From Planctomycetaceae bacterium (lineage in GTDB: Bacteria; Planctomycetota; Planctomycetia; Pirellulales; Pirellulaceae): DNA of 64,000 bases. The notes beneath the pieces are model-generated. The model made no database searches, was not told the origin of the DNA, and saw only the letters and a program-made list of their open reading frames with translations. Made by a program: the position numbers and the translations under genes. Each line of letters begins with the position of its first letter. The stretch's first letter is position 1. Of this stretch, positions 1 through 8,317 are shown one piece after another. The stretch is taken from positions 1 to 64,000 of the forward strand of contig SXOA01000035.1 of the NCBI GenBank assembly GCA_005778405.1, written 5' to 3'.

Positions 1-456
1 ATTGACCGTGACGACATGAACACCCTTGCCAGCTAATGCATTGAGATAGGCCGGCAGCGTGGCGACGAGAGTTTTTCCTTCGCCGGTCACCATTTCCGCG
101 ATGTTGCCACTGTGCAGGACCATGCCACCGATGAGCTGTACGTCGAAGTGCCGCATCCCCAGGTAGCGGCGGCCCCCTTCGCGGGCGACGGCACAGGCCT
201 CTTCTAAAACATCATCCAACGTTTCGCCTGCTTTCAGGCGTTCTTTGAACTTCTTGGTTTGCTGCCGAAGCTCCTCGTCGGACATGCCCTGGTAGCGGGA
301 TTCCAATTCGTTGATTTCACCGACCCGGGCCTGCAAACGGCGGACATAGCGCGCATTCGAGGAGCCGAAAACGGCGGTCACCATCCGCTCAAACCCATGC
401 ATGAGGCCGCCAAAGAAGTTGCCAACTCCTTCCCAGGCCTGTTCCAAAAGTTCCAT
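1..456 (-). CDS. secA: Preprotein translocase ATPase SecA, N-terminal 152 residues (runs off left edge)
   Basis: SecA is the cytoplasmic ATPase that pushes unfolded preproteins through the SecYEG channel. The visible part has the N-terminal DEAD-motor start: the stretch around [13 protein letters not shown] aligns with the E. coli SecA N-terminus, [10 protein letters not shown] and [16 protein letters not shown] (about 97-111) follow, and Walker A is MVTGEGKT (122-129). The ATG at 456 has AGGTGAG upstream and gives about 24 residues more than E. coli SecA; an internal ATG at 384 would remove the extension. The open frame continues through base 1, so this is truncation by the window, not a broken gene. 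A sigma-70-like promoter lies at 617-645. Identity is secure; the start is less so. Confidence 0.95.
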   Translation of the reverse strand, partial: MELLEQAWEGVGNFFGGLMHGFERMVTAVFGSSNARYVRRLQARVGEINELESRYQGMSDEELRQQTKKFKERLKAGETLDDVLEEACAVAREGGRRYLGMRHFDVQLIGGMVLHSGNIAEMVTGEGKTLVATLPAYLNALAGKGVHVVTVN

Positions 457-498
457 TGAAGATGCTCACCTGACTTGAGTTGGAAATGGGGTCTGAGG

Positions 499-555
499 CG
501 CTGGAATCCCGCCGTCAGGCGGTCCCGAGAGCCGCCTGAAGGCGGGACTCCAGCG
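499..555. repeat. Near-perfect inverted repeat between kinase gene and secA
   Basis: Arms at 499-522 and 532-555 (24 bases each, loop of 9) match at 22 of 24 positions, starting CGCTGGA and ending TCCAGCG. It lies after the kinase stop (791) and before the secA start (456) on the minus strand. No T-run follows, so it may be an intergenic palindromic element rather than a classical terminator. It falls downstream of the proposed secA promoter, so it would sit in the secA leader. Confidence 0.8.
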
Positions 556-616
556 AAATAGCCCGCGCCGCCTCCTGCGGGGGCCTCCAAAAATGCGTAA
601 GATAATCTGCCGTATA

Positions 617-645
617 AGTTTATAGCGATTGGCAAAACTGGTCAA
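617..645 (-). promoter_or_regulatory. Possible sigma-70 promoter for secA
   Basis: On the minus strand TTGACC (640-645) and TAAACT (617-622) are separated by exactly 17 bases; matches to consensus are 5/6 and 4/6. It points toward secA, giving a leader of roughly 150 bases that would contain the inverted repeat. Pattern match only. Confidence 0.4.
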
Positions 646-790
646 TTGAGGCTGGTGAGGGCGATTCCCTCCCGCGCAGCTTCAGATTTGAGCCGATTTG
701 GCAGCCCTGGGCGAATTCAGCGTTGCGATTACGCAAATCATGGGCCATGAACCTGTTCGCCAGCACCCAGCGGAGATTGGAGAATCTGCG

Positions 791-2506
791 TTACTTAAAC
801 TGCTCTTTCATGAATCGATGCTCCAGGCGGATTTGAGCTGCGAATGCAAACCACTCGCCTGCCTTGCGCGTCACCAGCGACCAGATGCCGGCAACACCCA
901 GCAACAGTCCAACCACCAGCGGCAGCGCATACATCGCAAACATCCCGTACATGAAGTTGCGCGGCGAAAAGGGAATACCTTCCTCGGCAGTTCCAGCCGC
1001 GCCGTTCTTGGTTTGCTCCGCCTTGGCCTGTTTCGATGACGCATCGACCTCGGCGGAAAGGGAGAAGGACGCGAGCGCCAAGCCCCCAGTTCCCAATGCC
1101 GAACCGGCGCAAAGCAGCGCGCACAGCACGACCCCCGTCCAGCGGGCCCAATAGTGCGCCGCCAAGAGCCCGCGACTGACAAGAACCCCGCCCCCTACCA
1201 ATACCGCGGCGATCGTCAACTGCACTGCCGTCGTTGTGGCGATGACGACGTTCGTGTTCCCGATGAACAGCATCATCATGGCGACACAGGCAATACCGAG
1301 CGCCAGTACGAACGTTGCCAGGCAAATAACGAATGCCGCCAAGACAATGCCGCCTGGCCGCGCTGCGGTGATTTCGCGCTCGTCGAGCCGGTAGGAATAG
1401 TGCGGCGCGATGACGGCCTTTCCAGAGAGGAAGCGATCCAGGTCCGCAGCCAATTCGGCGGCTGAGGCATAACGCTGGTCAGGATCCTTTTGAGTCGCGC
1501 GATGAATGATTCGCTCCAAGTCCTCCGGCACCGCGGAGTTGCGCCAGCTGACCGGCGGCAGCGGCTTGGTGACGATGTTGCGAAGCAGATTTTCGCGATT
1601 CGTGGCTTCGACCGGCGGTCGCAACATGAGCAGCTCATAAAGCACAAGTCCGAGCGAGTAGATGTCGGTCCGGGCGTCGACGGTTCCGCGGCCGGTGACT
1701 TGCTCCGGGCTCATGTAAAGGGGCGTTCCCACGAGCTGCCCGGTGTACGTCACCGCCTGGTCCTCGAAAAACCGGGCTACGCCGAAGTCGATCAGATGCA
1801 CCTTGCCCTTGCGGCTGAGCAGCAGATTGTCGGGTTTGATGTCCCGGTGAACTACTCCCTGCTCGTGGGCATGAACCAGGGCCAGCGCGGCATCTCGGGC
1901 GATTTCCGCACAGCGGCGTACGTGGGCCTGCCCGGTGCGCAGCTCGCGGGCCTTGGGGGACAGGTAAGGATTGACCTCCTTGGACTCCGAGAGGGACTGG
2001 CGCGCTTTGGCATCGGGCTCCGCATCGCGTGTCGGCAAGGCCTCCGTAGGCACATCGAACCGAATCGCGGCCGCCTCGGGTTCGTGCGACAGGTCTTCTT
2101 GCACCGCGGTGTCGAGGCCCGTGTCGGCGGTGGTTGTGGTCCCCAGCCGGTCCAGGACGCGGCGCAGCGAAATGCCGTCCACCAGTTCCATCGCCATGTA
2201 GCAAATGTGGCGATCCTGCCCAATGTAATAGACTTGTGAAATCGATGGATGTTGCAGCCTGGCAGCCGCCTGGGCCTCGCGCTGAAAACGGGATACATCG
2301 GTCCCCCGACTGAGGGCCTGCCCCAGGACTTTGAGCGCTACCGGCCGATTGAGCGAAATCTGGCGGGCCTGGTAGACAATTCCCATCCCTCCCGCCCCCA
2401 GCCGCCGCTCGATGCGAAAGTCGCCAATCAACACGCCCGATTCCAGATCACCAGGAGGGGTGCGCAACGGCTCGCTGTGGTCGATCGCGACGTTGGGGTC
2501 AGCCAT
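791..2506 (-). CDS. Membrane-anchored Ser/Thr protein kinase (Hanks type)
   Basis: N-terminal cytoplasmic kinase domain: glycine loop GAGGMGIVY (37-45), ATP-binding lysine in VALKVL (Lys59), catalytic loop HRDIKPDN (about 220-227), DFG (240-242) and SPEQ. About 70 extra residues (roughly 123-193, acidic and Ala/Glu/Pro-rich) sit between the hinge and the catalytic loop. After residue about 370 come five or so hydrophobic segments separated by short loops, so the kinase is membrane-tethered with no large external sensor. I take the ATG at 2506; the frame is open to a TTG at 2585-2587, but the intervening residues are unlike the family and no Shine-Dalgarno decides it. Substrate unknown. Divergent from the RNase D gene; secA lies 334 bases downstream. 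Confidence 0.9.
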   Translation of the reverse strand: MADPNVAIDHSEPLRTPPGDLESGVLIGDFRIERRLGAGGMGIVYQARQISLNRPVALKVLGQALSRGTDVSRFQREAQAAARLQHPSISQVYYIGQDRHICYMAMELVDGISLRRVLDRLGTTTTADTGLDTAVQEDLSHEPEAAAIRFDVPTEALPTRDAEPDAKARQSLSESKEVNPYLSPKARELRTGQAHVRRCAEIARDAALALVHAHEQGVVHRDIKPDNLLLSRKGKVHLIDFGVARFFEDQAVTYTGQLVGTPLYMSPEQVTGRGTVDARTDIYSLGLVLYELLMLRPPVEATNRENLLRNIVTKPLPPVSWRNSAVPEDLERIIHRATQKDPDQRYASAAELAADLDRFLSGKAVIAPHYSYRLDEREITAARPGGIVLAAFVICLATFVLALGIACVAMMMLFIGNTNVVIATTTAVQLTIAAVLVGGGVLVSRGLLAAHYWARWTGVVLCALLCAGSALGTGGLALASFSLSAEVDASSKQAKAEQTKNGAAGTAEEGIPFSPRNFMYGMFAMYALPLVVGLLLGVAGIWSLVTRKAGEWFAFAAQIRLEHRFMKEQFK

Positions 2507-2685
2507 AGAAGATTGCGGAGCCGAGTGCGTGGATGTGTCGATTATGGCGGAATGACGCTCCACATGCCACCAAGGCAAGACAACCAATTCGCATCAACTG
2601 GCACCATCGCGCATTGTGCATTAAGATTTCCATCTCATGACGGATCCCAGTCCTTCCTATTGCGAACGGATTTTCAGGCCCCTGC

Positions 2686-3876
2686 GTGCAGTACGACAAT
2701 ATCATATCTGACCGGGATTTGCGGGATTTTTGCGAGATTATCGCCGGCGCGAAGATCATTGCCTTTGATACGGAATTCGTTTCCGAAGACAGCTATCAAC
2801 CCGAGCTCTGCCTGATTCAGGTCGCCGCAGAAGGGCGATTGGCCATCATCGATCCGCTGGTGGTGCAGGATCTGAATCCTTTCTGGGATTTGCTCGTCGC
2901 GCCAGGGAAAGAAACTCTCGTTCATGCCGGGCGCGAGGAGTTTCGATTTGCCCACAAGGCCACCGGCCAGCGTCCCAGTGGCTGGTTCGACGTGCAACTT
3001 GCCGCGGGACTGATCGGCATCGAGTACCCGGCTTCGTACGGCAATCTCGCCTATAAACTGCTCGGCAAGTCTCTTTCCAAAGACGAAACTCGCACCGACT
3101 GGCGGAAGCGGCCGTTGTCGCAGCGGCAATTGGAATATGCCCTTCTGGATGTGATGGATTTGGAAGCCATCCGCAACGTGCTCTATGCCGAGCTCGACCG
3201 GCTGGGGCGACTGACGTGGTTGGCGGAGGAACTCGCGGCCTGGCAAGAGAACATCGAAACCCAAGAGGCCAGCACGGAAAAATGGCGGCGCGTCGGCGGG
3301 TTGGCGGGCATGTCCCGCCGTACGCTCGGGCTCGTCCGCGATCTCTGGACCTGGCGAGACGCCGAAGCCGAGCACCGCAATTGCCCGCCGCGACGGATCC
3401 TCCGCGACGACTTGATTATCGAGCTCGCCAAACGGCAGACGGCCGACCCCAAGCGAATCAGCTCGCTGCGGGGCATGGAGTACAGCGGCGTCCAGCGGCA
3501 CTTGCCAAAGATTGCCAGTGTCATCGAGCGGTCGCTGGAGTTGAACGACCACGATCTACCGCATTCGGAACGCAAAAACTCCCGACCGCAGCTCAATCTT
3601 TTGGGGCAGTTTCTCAGCACGGCGCTAGGAAGCATTTGCCGTAAAGCCAATGTTGCGGCGAGTCTGGCCGGGACGGCTCAAGATGTGCGAGATCTAATCG
3701 CGTATCGCCTCGGCCTCGGCGGCTTTGAAGATGGGGAACTCCCCGCTCTCGCCACCGGCTGGCGGGCCCAGGTCGTGGGCCAAGTCATCGACCATTTGCT
3801 GGCCGGCGATGTCTCCATCCGCATCGCCGACCCGCTGGCAGACGAACCGCTGGCGTTTGAGAAGGTCGAAAAGTAG
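2686..3876 (+). CDS. rnd: Ribonuclease D-like 3'-5' exonuclease with HRDC domain
   Basis: The DnaQ-fold exonuclease domain (about 1-180) is followed by HRDC-like helices (about 210-270 and a second weaker block), the usual RNase D layout and length. Exo I is FDTEF (Asp28, Glu30). Exo III is YALLDVMDL, with Tyr and Asp spaced as in the DEDDy class. Exo II reads HAGREEF (80-86), so the Asp found in E. coli RNase D (HAGSEDL) is Glu here. Family members trim 3' ends of tRNA and other structured RNAs in the cytoplasm. The start is a GTG at 2686 with no strong Shine-Dalgarno; an upstream ATT is the only in-frame alternative close by. A small GC hairpin follows the stop. Confidence 0.88.
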   Translation: MQYDNIISDRDLRDFCEIIAGAKIIAFDTEFVSEDSYQPELCLIQVAAEGRLAIIDPLVVQDLNPFWDLLVAPGKETLVHAGREEFRFAHKATGQRPSGWFDVQLAAGLIGIEYPASYGNLAYKLLGKSLSKDETRTDWRKRPLSQRQLEYALLDVMDLEAIRNVLYAELDRLGRLTWLAEELAAWQENIETQEASTEKWRRVGGLAGMSRRTLGLVRDLWTWRDAEAEHRNCPPRRILRDDLIIELAKRQTADPKRISSLRGMEYSGVQRHLPKIASVIERSLELNDHDLPHSERKNSRPQLNLLGQFLSTALGSICRKANVAASLAGTAQDVRDLIAYRLGLGGFEDGELPALATGWRAQVVGQVIDHLLAGDVSIRIADPLADEPLAFEKVEK

Positions 3877-3903
3877 ACCTGTTGCTAGCTGGCAGTTCAC
3901 CTT

Positions 3904-3921
3904 GCCGGGAGTCCGCCCGGC
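3904..3921 (+). terminator. GC hairpin after the RNase D gene
   Basis: GCCGGG (3904-3909) pairs with CCCGGC (3916-3921) across a 6-base loop, 28 bases after the stop. There is no U-tract, so it is a weak terminator candidate at best. Confidence 0.3.
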
Positions 3922-3975
3922 GGCTATACCCCGCATCGGTTCCGGCTCCCGCTCCCCTGCATTCAAGGATGAACT

Positions 3976-4914
3976 ATGACCACGACCAAGAACGACCAAT
4001 TCCAGGTGACGATTTGGACCATTCTGCTGCTCGCGGCAACTGCGATGCCAAGCGTGGTGCGAGGTGACGAGCCATCCCCGGACTGCCTCAAGTGCGGTAC
4101 TGCTGAGCGCAGCGTTTCCTTATTGAGCAAGATTCCTTACCTATCCCGATTCTTCAAGATTGCCGTTGCGGAAGATGACCGTGCAGGTCTCCCGCAGGAC
4201 TTTGAGCGGATCGGCGTCGATTTCGACTTCGAAGTTTGCCCGAATTGTCCGGTGGCCTGTAAAGCCGGCGTTTGCCAATCCACGGTCCGTCCCCAGTTGT
4301 TGGTAATCCGCAAGACGGCAAGTGGCCAAGCCGTCTCCACCTGCGGCAACGAGGAACCCTGCTGCGGAAAGGAATGCCAAGCAGCGGCTGCATGTTGCGA
4401 GAAAGGCTGCGAAATCATTTGCGAAGAAGAGGAATGCGAAGGTCCTTCCTGGGAGCGGATCATCGAACTCACCGCCAAGAACGCCGCCCTCGAAGCTGTG
4501 CTGGAGGCACGCGAATCGTTTACTAAAGAGAAAACACAGTTTCTAGAAATGCTCGCCGAGTTGTCCATGGAAAAGGTCGCGCTGGAAGGCAAGGTTGCGG
4601 CCATGGCCCAACAGGCTGAATTCACCAAAGAAATGTTGACGCTGGTCGCGGAAAACGCCCGTCTCAAAGCCCAGGCCGAAATGGCGGAGGTCAAACTCTC
4701 CATGCTCCACGAAATGGCCAAACTCGCGAAGGAGAACGAGCAGCTGAGGCTGTCCACTCGCTCACGGTCCTTACCCGCGCAATGGAGCGAGGATGTGGAA
4801 TACCTCCCGGCGGGCCCCCACACCCAACAACCAGTTCGGTCGGCTCCGCCGAAACGGGCCTCGTACCAGGAAGTTGAGACTCAGGTTCATCCGCAGCCCA
4901 AACTGGAGCGATAA
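3976..4914 (+). CDS. Secreted Cys-rich coiled-coil protein, function unknown
   Basis: I do not recognise the family. Residues 1-31 look like a Sec signal peptide (charged start, hydrophobic TIWTILLLAATAM, cleavage near VRGDE). The mature part opens with CLKCG, then a CPNCPVACKAGVC stretch and a very Cys- and Glu-rich block (CCGKECQ, AACCEKGCEIICEEEEC) at about 120-155. From about 160 to 265 it is a charged heptad-like coiled coil rich in Ala, Glu, Lys and Met. The C-terminus is Pro/Gln/Arg-rich. The paired Cys suggest disulfides or metal binding in the periplasm. It is preceded by the RNase D gene by 99 bases and followed by a 635-base gap, so it is probably monocistronic. Confidence 0.75.
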   Translation: MTTTKNDQFQVTIWTILLLAATAMPSVVRGDEPSPDCLKCGTAERSVSLLSKIPYLSRFFKIAVAEDDRAGLPQDFERIGVDFDFEVCPNCPVACKAGVCQSTVRPQLLVIRKTASGQAVSTCGNEEPCCGKECQAAAACCEKGCEIICEEEECEGPSWERIIELTAKNAALEAVLEARESFTKEKTQFLEMLAELSMEKVALEGKVAAMAQQAEFTKEMLTLVAENARLKAQAEMAEVKLSMLHEMAKLAKENEQLRLSTRSRSLPAQWSEDVEYLPAGPHTQQPVRSAPPKRASYQEVETQVHPQPKLER

Positions 4915-4956
4915 AGAGTTCGTAAGTAGTGGAGCAGGCCGTCCTTATATGGCCGG

Positions 4957-5038
4957 CCCCTTCGCTCGCGCGTCAGGCCGGTGTCGATTGGCAACTCGAA
5001 GGGTTCCAACCACTAACCTCGAAGCGCCAGCGAAGGAG
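4957..5038. repeat. Inverted pair of dispersed TTCGCT-type repeat
   Basis: CCTTCGCTCGCGCGTC lies in 4957-4978 and its near reverse complement GCGCCAGCGAAGGAG at 5024-5038. The same core, TTCGCTGGCGC or its complement, recurs at 42244-42252, 42350-42360 and 46731-46741, with a shorter match (TTCGCTGGCG) at 27258-27267. All are outside or at the very edge of genes. Confidence 0.65.
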
Positions 5039-5487
5039 CGCCCGAGAGAAAAGGCCTTTTGGCGGCCAAGAAAAGTAGGCCGCGAGTCCTCTCGCGAGCC
5101 ATCAGTGTTCGGCTGGCAGTTGCGAGAAATATTCCAGGCGAAAAAATTCAGACAAAACCGACTTTGCATCCCGCCCGAACGAAGCAGCGTCGCCACGGCG
5201 CTAGCAATCGTCCACAACGCGTTGCGCTCGAGTCGCGCTGCCGTCAGCGGTCCGCGGGCTCTCGCACATCGCTTCGCGGCCGGCATCAGCGATATTTCCC
5301 TGACCGTCACCGTAACCGCTGGCTCTGAGTCAGAAGCAATAGAATTGGCAGTCGCCCGCGCCAAATTAGCGACTCGTCAGGGTTTCCACCGCATGGCATC
5401 CGAGTATCCGAGAAAGAACTGAAAAGATTGGCCTTTGTCGTTCCCCGCCAGAATTCAGATTAGGACGCTTCACGCGTTTGCCGTTTG

Positions 5488-5517
5488 TTGCGGCTACCGG
5501 CTCCACCGGCGTATCAT
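5488..5517 (+). promoter_or_regulatory. Possible promoter for the molybdopterin/DUF1501 run
   Basis: TTGCGG (5488-5493) and TATCAT (5512-5517) are 18 bases apart and end 32 bases before the ATG at 5550. The -10 is 5/6, the -35 only 3/6. Confidence 0.3.
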
Positions 5518-5549
5518 AGGCACTTCCCACCCTCGCGGAGCCATAGCCT

Positions 5550-6818
5550 ATGTCCGACCTCCACCGCTTCCTCGAAAACCACGCCGCACTCTCCCGGCGC
5601 TATTTCCTCCGCCTCGGTATCACTGGCTCAGCAGCGATAGGGCTGTCGCCGCTATTGAGTGCTCAAGCCGCCGACTCAATCAGCAAATCTCCCGAGCTTG
5701 CCAAGGCCATCGCGACGTTGGGGTCGTTTTTTACGCCGCCGGAGGCTTTTCAGGATGTGTCGCGGGGGAAGCCGTTGCCGCATTCAATTCCAGACGACAA
5801 GCGAAAGGAAGTCGGCCTGACCCGCGAGACGTGGAAGCTGGAGGTGATTTCGGACAAGGAGCATCCGGCCAAGCTCGGGAAGCAATTCACGAAAGCGGAC
5901 GGGTCGGCGATTGATTTTGAGACGCTGCTGAAGCTGGGGGAGAAGCATGCGGTCCGCTTCGCCAAGGTGATGACCTGCCTGAACATCGGCTGCCCGCTGG
6001 GGATGGGGATTTGGGAGGGGGTGCCGCTGCGGGAGGTGGTCTGGCTGACGAAGCCGCGGGAGGACGTTCGCCGCGTCTTCTACTATGGCTATCACAACGA
6101 CGACGAGGGGCAGATGTTCAAAAGCTCGCTCCCGATCGGCCGCGTGTTGGAGGACCCGTTCGACCTGCCGCCGGTTATCCTCTGCTATAAACTCAACGGC
6201 GAATGGCTCAGCCCTACTCGCGGCGGGCCGGTTCGCGTCGTTGTGCCGGAGCATTATGGCTTCAAGTCCATCAAGTGGCTCTCGCACGTCGTGCTGACGA
6301 ATAAGGGGATGGCCGACGACACCTATATCAGCGGCAACAACGACGTCGATAGTCCGCTGAAGAGCTTAGCCGCCACTTTGTCGTTCCCCGAGAAAGCAGC
6401 CGCGGGGCAGCCGTTGACGGTGACGGGGTATGCTCAGGTGGGAATTTCGGGGGTTTCAAAGGTTCAGGTCTGGCTGACGAAGGGGGACACCGAATGGCCG
6501 GCGGAGGACAAGTATTTTGCCACCGCGCCGTGGGTGGATGCCGAGATTCTTTCGCCGCCGGAACATTGGGGGGGCAAGCTGGAAGGGGACCGGATTCCGG
6601 CGGCGACTCTTGGCTTTGATGAAGGGGGTAAACCGAAGACGTGGCCGATGCGCTTGGCGAAGGTCCACTGGGCGGCGCTGTTACCCGGTGTTGCTGCCGG
6701 CGAATACACCCTCCGCTGCCGCACGATTGATGAAAAGGGAATCGCGCAGCCTATGCCGCGGCCGTTCAGGAAATCGGGGCACGCGGCGATTGAGGAGAAG
6801 ACAGTGATGGTGAAGTAA
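5550..6818 (+). CDS. Sulfite-oxidase-type molybdopterin oxidoreductase, Tat-exported
   Basis: A twin-arginine signal (SRRYFLRLG, 15-23) ends near SAQAAD, so the protein folds with its cofactor and is exported. The middle is the sulfite oxidase/YedY molybdopterin fold: a candidate molybdenum-ligand Cys143 in VMTCLNIGCPLG, then GIWEGVPLREVV, and near 234-242 the family motif YGFKSIKW. The last 140 residues form the Ig-like dimerisation domain of sulfite oxidases (VTGYAQVGISGVSKVQVWL). No heme domain is fused, so electrons must leave to a separate carrier. The true substrate cannot be read from sequence; sulfite is only the family default. It heads a same-strand run with a DUF1501 gene 83 bases downstream. 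Confidence 0.88.
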   Translation: MSDLHRFLENHAALSRRYFLRLGITGSAAIGLSPLLSAQAADSISKSPELAKAIATLGSFFTPPEAFQDVSRGKPLPHSIPDDKRKEVGLTRETWKLEVISDKEHPAKLGKQFTKADGSAIDFETLLKLGEKHAVRFAKVMTCLNIGCPLGMGIWEGVPLREVVWLTKPREDVRRVFYYGYHNDDEGQMFKSSLPIGRVLEDPFDLPPVILCYKLNGEWLSPTRGGPVRVVVPEHYGFKSIKWLSHVVLTNKGMADDTYISGNNDVDSPLKSLAATLSFPEKAAAGQPLTVTGYAQVGISGVSKVQVWLTKGDTEWPAEDKYFATAPWVDAEILSPPEHWGGKLEGDRIPAATLGFDEGGKPKTWPMRLAKVHWAALLPGVAAGEYTLRCRTIDEKGIAQPMPRPFRKSGHAAIEEKTVMVK

Positions 6819-6901
6819 GCGGTGTTTGCGTTGCACGGCCGGGTCATCCCAGATACATTGGCGTTGTTTGATGCGTTCATGGGTCGCCCGAGGTATGGGC
6901 C

Positions 6902-8314
6902 ATGCTCACCATCGCCGGACCGCAGTCTCCCTTTTGCGACGGAATCTCCCGCCGCAGTTGCCTCCGTATCGGCGGACTGGCTCTCGGGGGACTCGCGCTG
7001 CCGGAAATCTTGCGGGCGGAGGCGGCGAGCGGCGTCCGCAACCCGGCGAAAGGGATCATCATGGTCCTGCTCCCCGGCGGGCCGACGCATCTGGACACTT
7101 TTGATCTCAAGCCGGACGCGCCGGCTGAAATCCGCGGCGAGTTTCGCCCAATTGCCACCAACGTCCCTGGTCTCGACATCTGCGAGCTGATGCCCCGGCT
7201 GGCCGGCATCGCCGACAAGTACACGGTCATCCGCTCGCTCGTCGGATTTCGCGACGATCACAACACGCATTGGTGCTCGACCGGCTGGGAGTCGCATCCG
7301 GCGATGGACTCTTCGCCCATCGTGGCGGGTTTTCCGCTCGGGGACTGGCCCTCGATGGGGTCGGTGCTGTCGAGAAAACTTGGCCCGCGAGTGGGGGGCA
7401 TTCCGCCAGCTGTCGACTTGACGCCCATCGATCCGGACGCCCGGTTCATCCTTCGCACTCCGCCGACGCAGCCCGGCTATTTGGGCGCGGCCCACGCCGG
7501 CTTCGAGGTGAATGCTGTCGACCGCAAGAACATCATGCTCAGCGGCGTGACGCTCGACCGGCTGGCGGATAGACGTTCGCTGCTGGCCGGCTTCGACAAA
7601 TTCCGCAGGCAGGTGGATCAAAACGGATCGGCGGATGGAGCCGAAGAATTCCACCGGCAGGCGATTGAAGTGCTTACCTCGTCGAAGCTGGCCGACGCCC
7701 TGGACCTCAGCTGCGAGGACAAGGTTGTCCGCAGCCGCTATGGATTGGACCGGAACTACCCGAACGAGCGCGAGGGAAAGACGCTGCTCGATCAGTTTCT
7801 GCTCGCGCGGCGCGTCATCGAGGCGGGGGCCCGCTGCGTGACGCTCGCCTTCTGCCGTTGGCCCTTCGGGCGGATGCTCAGGGGAGATTACAACTGGGAC
7901 TGGCACAAGGATTTGTTCAACGAGGCCCGCGGGGCTCTTCCGCTGCTTGATCTGGGATTATCGGGGTTGATTCAGGATCTCAGCCAGCGCGGCCTGCTCG
8001 ATGATGTTGCCGTCGTCGTCTGGGGAGAATTCGGGCGCACGCCAAAAATCAACGCCAATGCCGGCCGCGACCATTGGCCGGGTGTCTGCAGCGCCCTGGT
8101 GGCCGGTGGCGGAATGCGATCCGGCCAGGTAATCGGCTCGACGACGAAATGGGGCGAGCTGCCGCAGTCTAGTCCGGTCCATTTCCGCGACGTCTTCGCC
8201 ACCCTCTATCAACGGCTGGGAATTGACGTCGCGACGACGCAGTTCAACGACCTCGCGGGCCGGCCGCAATACCTCGTGGGGGAGCACCGCTCGCTGCCGG
8301 AGCTGGCGGGCTAA
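6902..8314 (+). CDS. DUF1501 family protein, Tat-exported
   Basis: DUF1501 proteins belong to the alkaline-phosphatase/sulfatase-like superfamily and are greatly expanded in planctomycetes; no activity is established. Here the Tat signal is SRRSCLRIGG (about 16-25). Superfamily-type motifs are LLPGGPTHLDTFDLKPDAP near residue 60, VVVWGEFGRTPKIN and GRDHWPG in the last quarter, and the C-terminal NDLAGRPQYLVG. Length (470) is normal. It belongs to the GEFGRTP/GRDHWP subgroup together with the genes at 19276 and 52888. The next gene starts 3 bases after the stop, so they are co-translated. Confidence 0.93.
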   Translation: MLTIAGPQSPFCDGISRRSCLRIGGLALGGLALPEILRAEAASGVRNPAKGIIMVLLPGGPTHLDTFDLKPDAPAEIRGEFRPIATNVPGLDICELMPRLAGIADKYTVIRSLVGFRDDHNTHWCSTGWESHPAMDSSPIVAGFPLGDWPSMGSVLSRKLGPRVGGIPPAVDLTPIDPDARFILRTPPTQPGYLGAAHAGFEVNAVDRKNIMLSGVTLDRLADRRSLLAGFDKFRRQVDQNGSADGAEEFHRQAIEVLTSSKLADALDLSCEDKVVRSRYGLDRNYPNEREGKTLLDQFLLARRVIEAGARCVTLAFCRWPFGRMLRGDYNWDWHKDLFNEARGALPLLDLGLSGLIQDLSQRGLLDDVAVVVWGEFGRTPKINANAGRDHWPGVCSALVAGGGMRSGQVIGSTTKWGELPQSSPVHFRDVFATLYQRLGIDVATTQFNDLAGRPQYLVGEHRSLPELAG

Positions 8315-8317
8315 CCA

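Larger units (their letters stand above)
457..790. other. 334-base gene-free stretch upstream of secA
   Basis: I see no convincing gene here. It holds the inverted repeat at 499-555 and the proposed secA promoter at 617-645. Short open frames on either strand lack any recognisable composition or start signal. Confidence 0.6.
4915..5549. other. 635-base stretch without a convincing gene
   Basis: It contains an inverted pair of the dispersed TTCGCTGGCGC-type repeat (4957-4978 and 5024-5038) and a candidate promoter at 5488-5517. A plus-strand frame is open to 5422 and its last 45 or so residues (around ISLTVTVTAGSESEAIELAV) look protein-like, but it overlaps the preceding gene, runs through the repeat, and has no start signal. 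I treat it as non-coding or a remnant. Confidence 0.5.

Noticed and set aside
4793-5422. 209-residue plus-strand frame
   Set aside because: It begins inside the preceding gene in another frame, crosses a dispersed repeat and has no start signal. Only its last 45 residues look protein-like.
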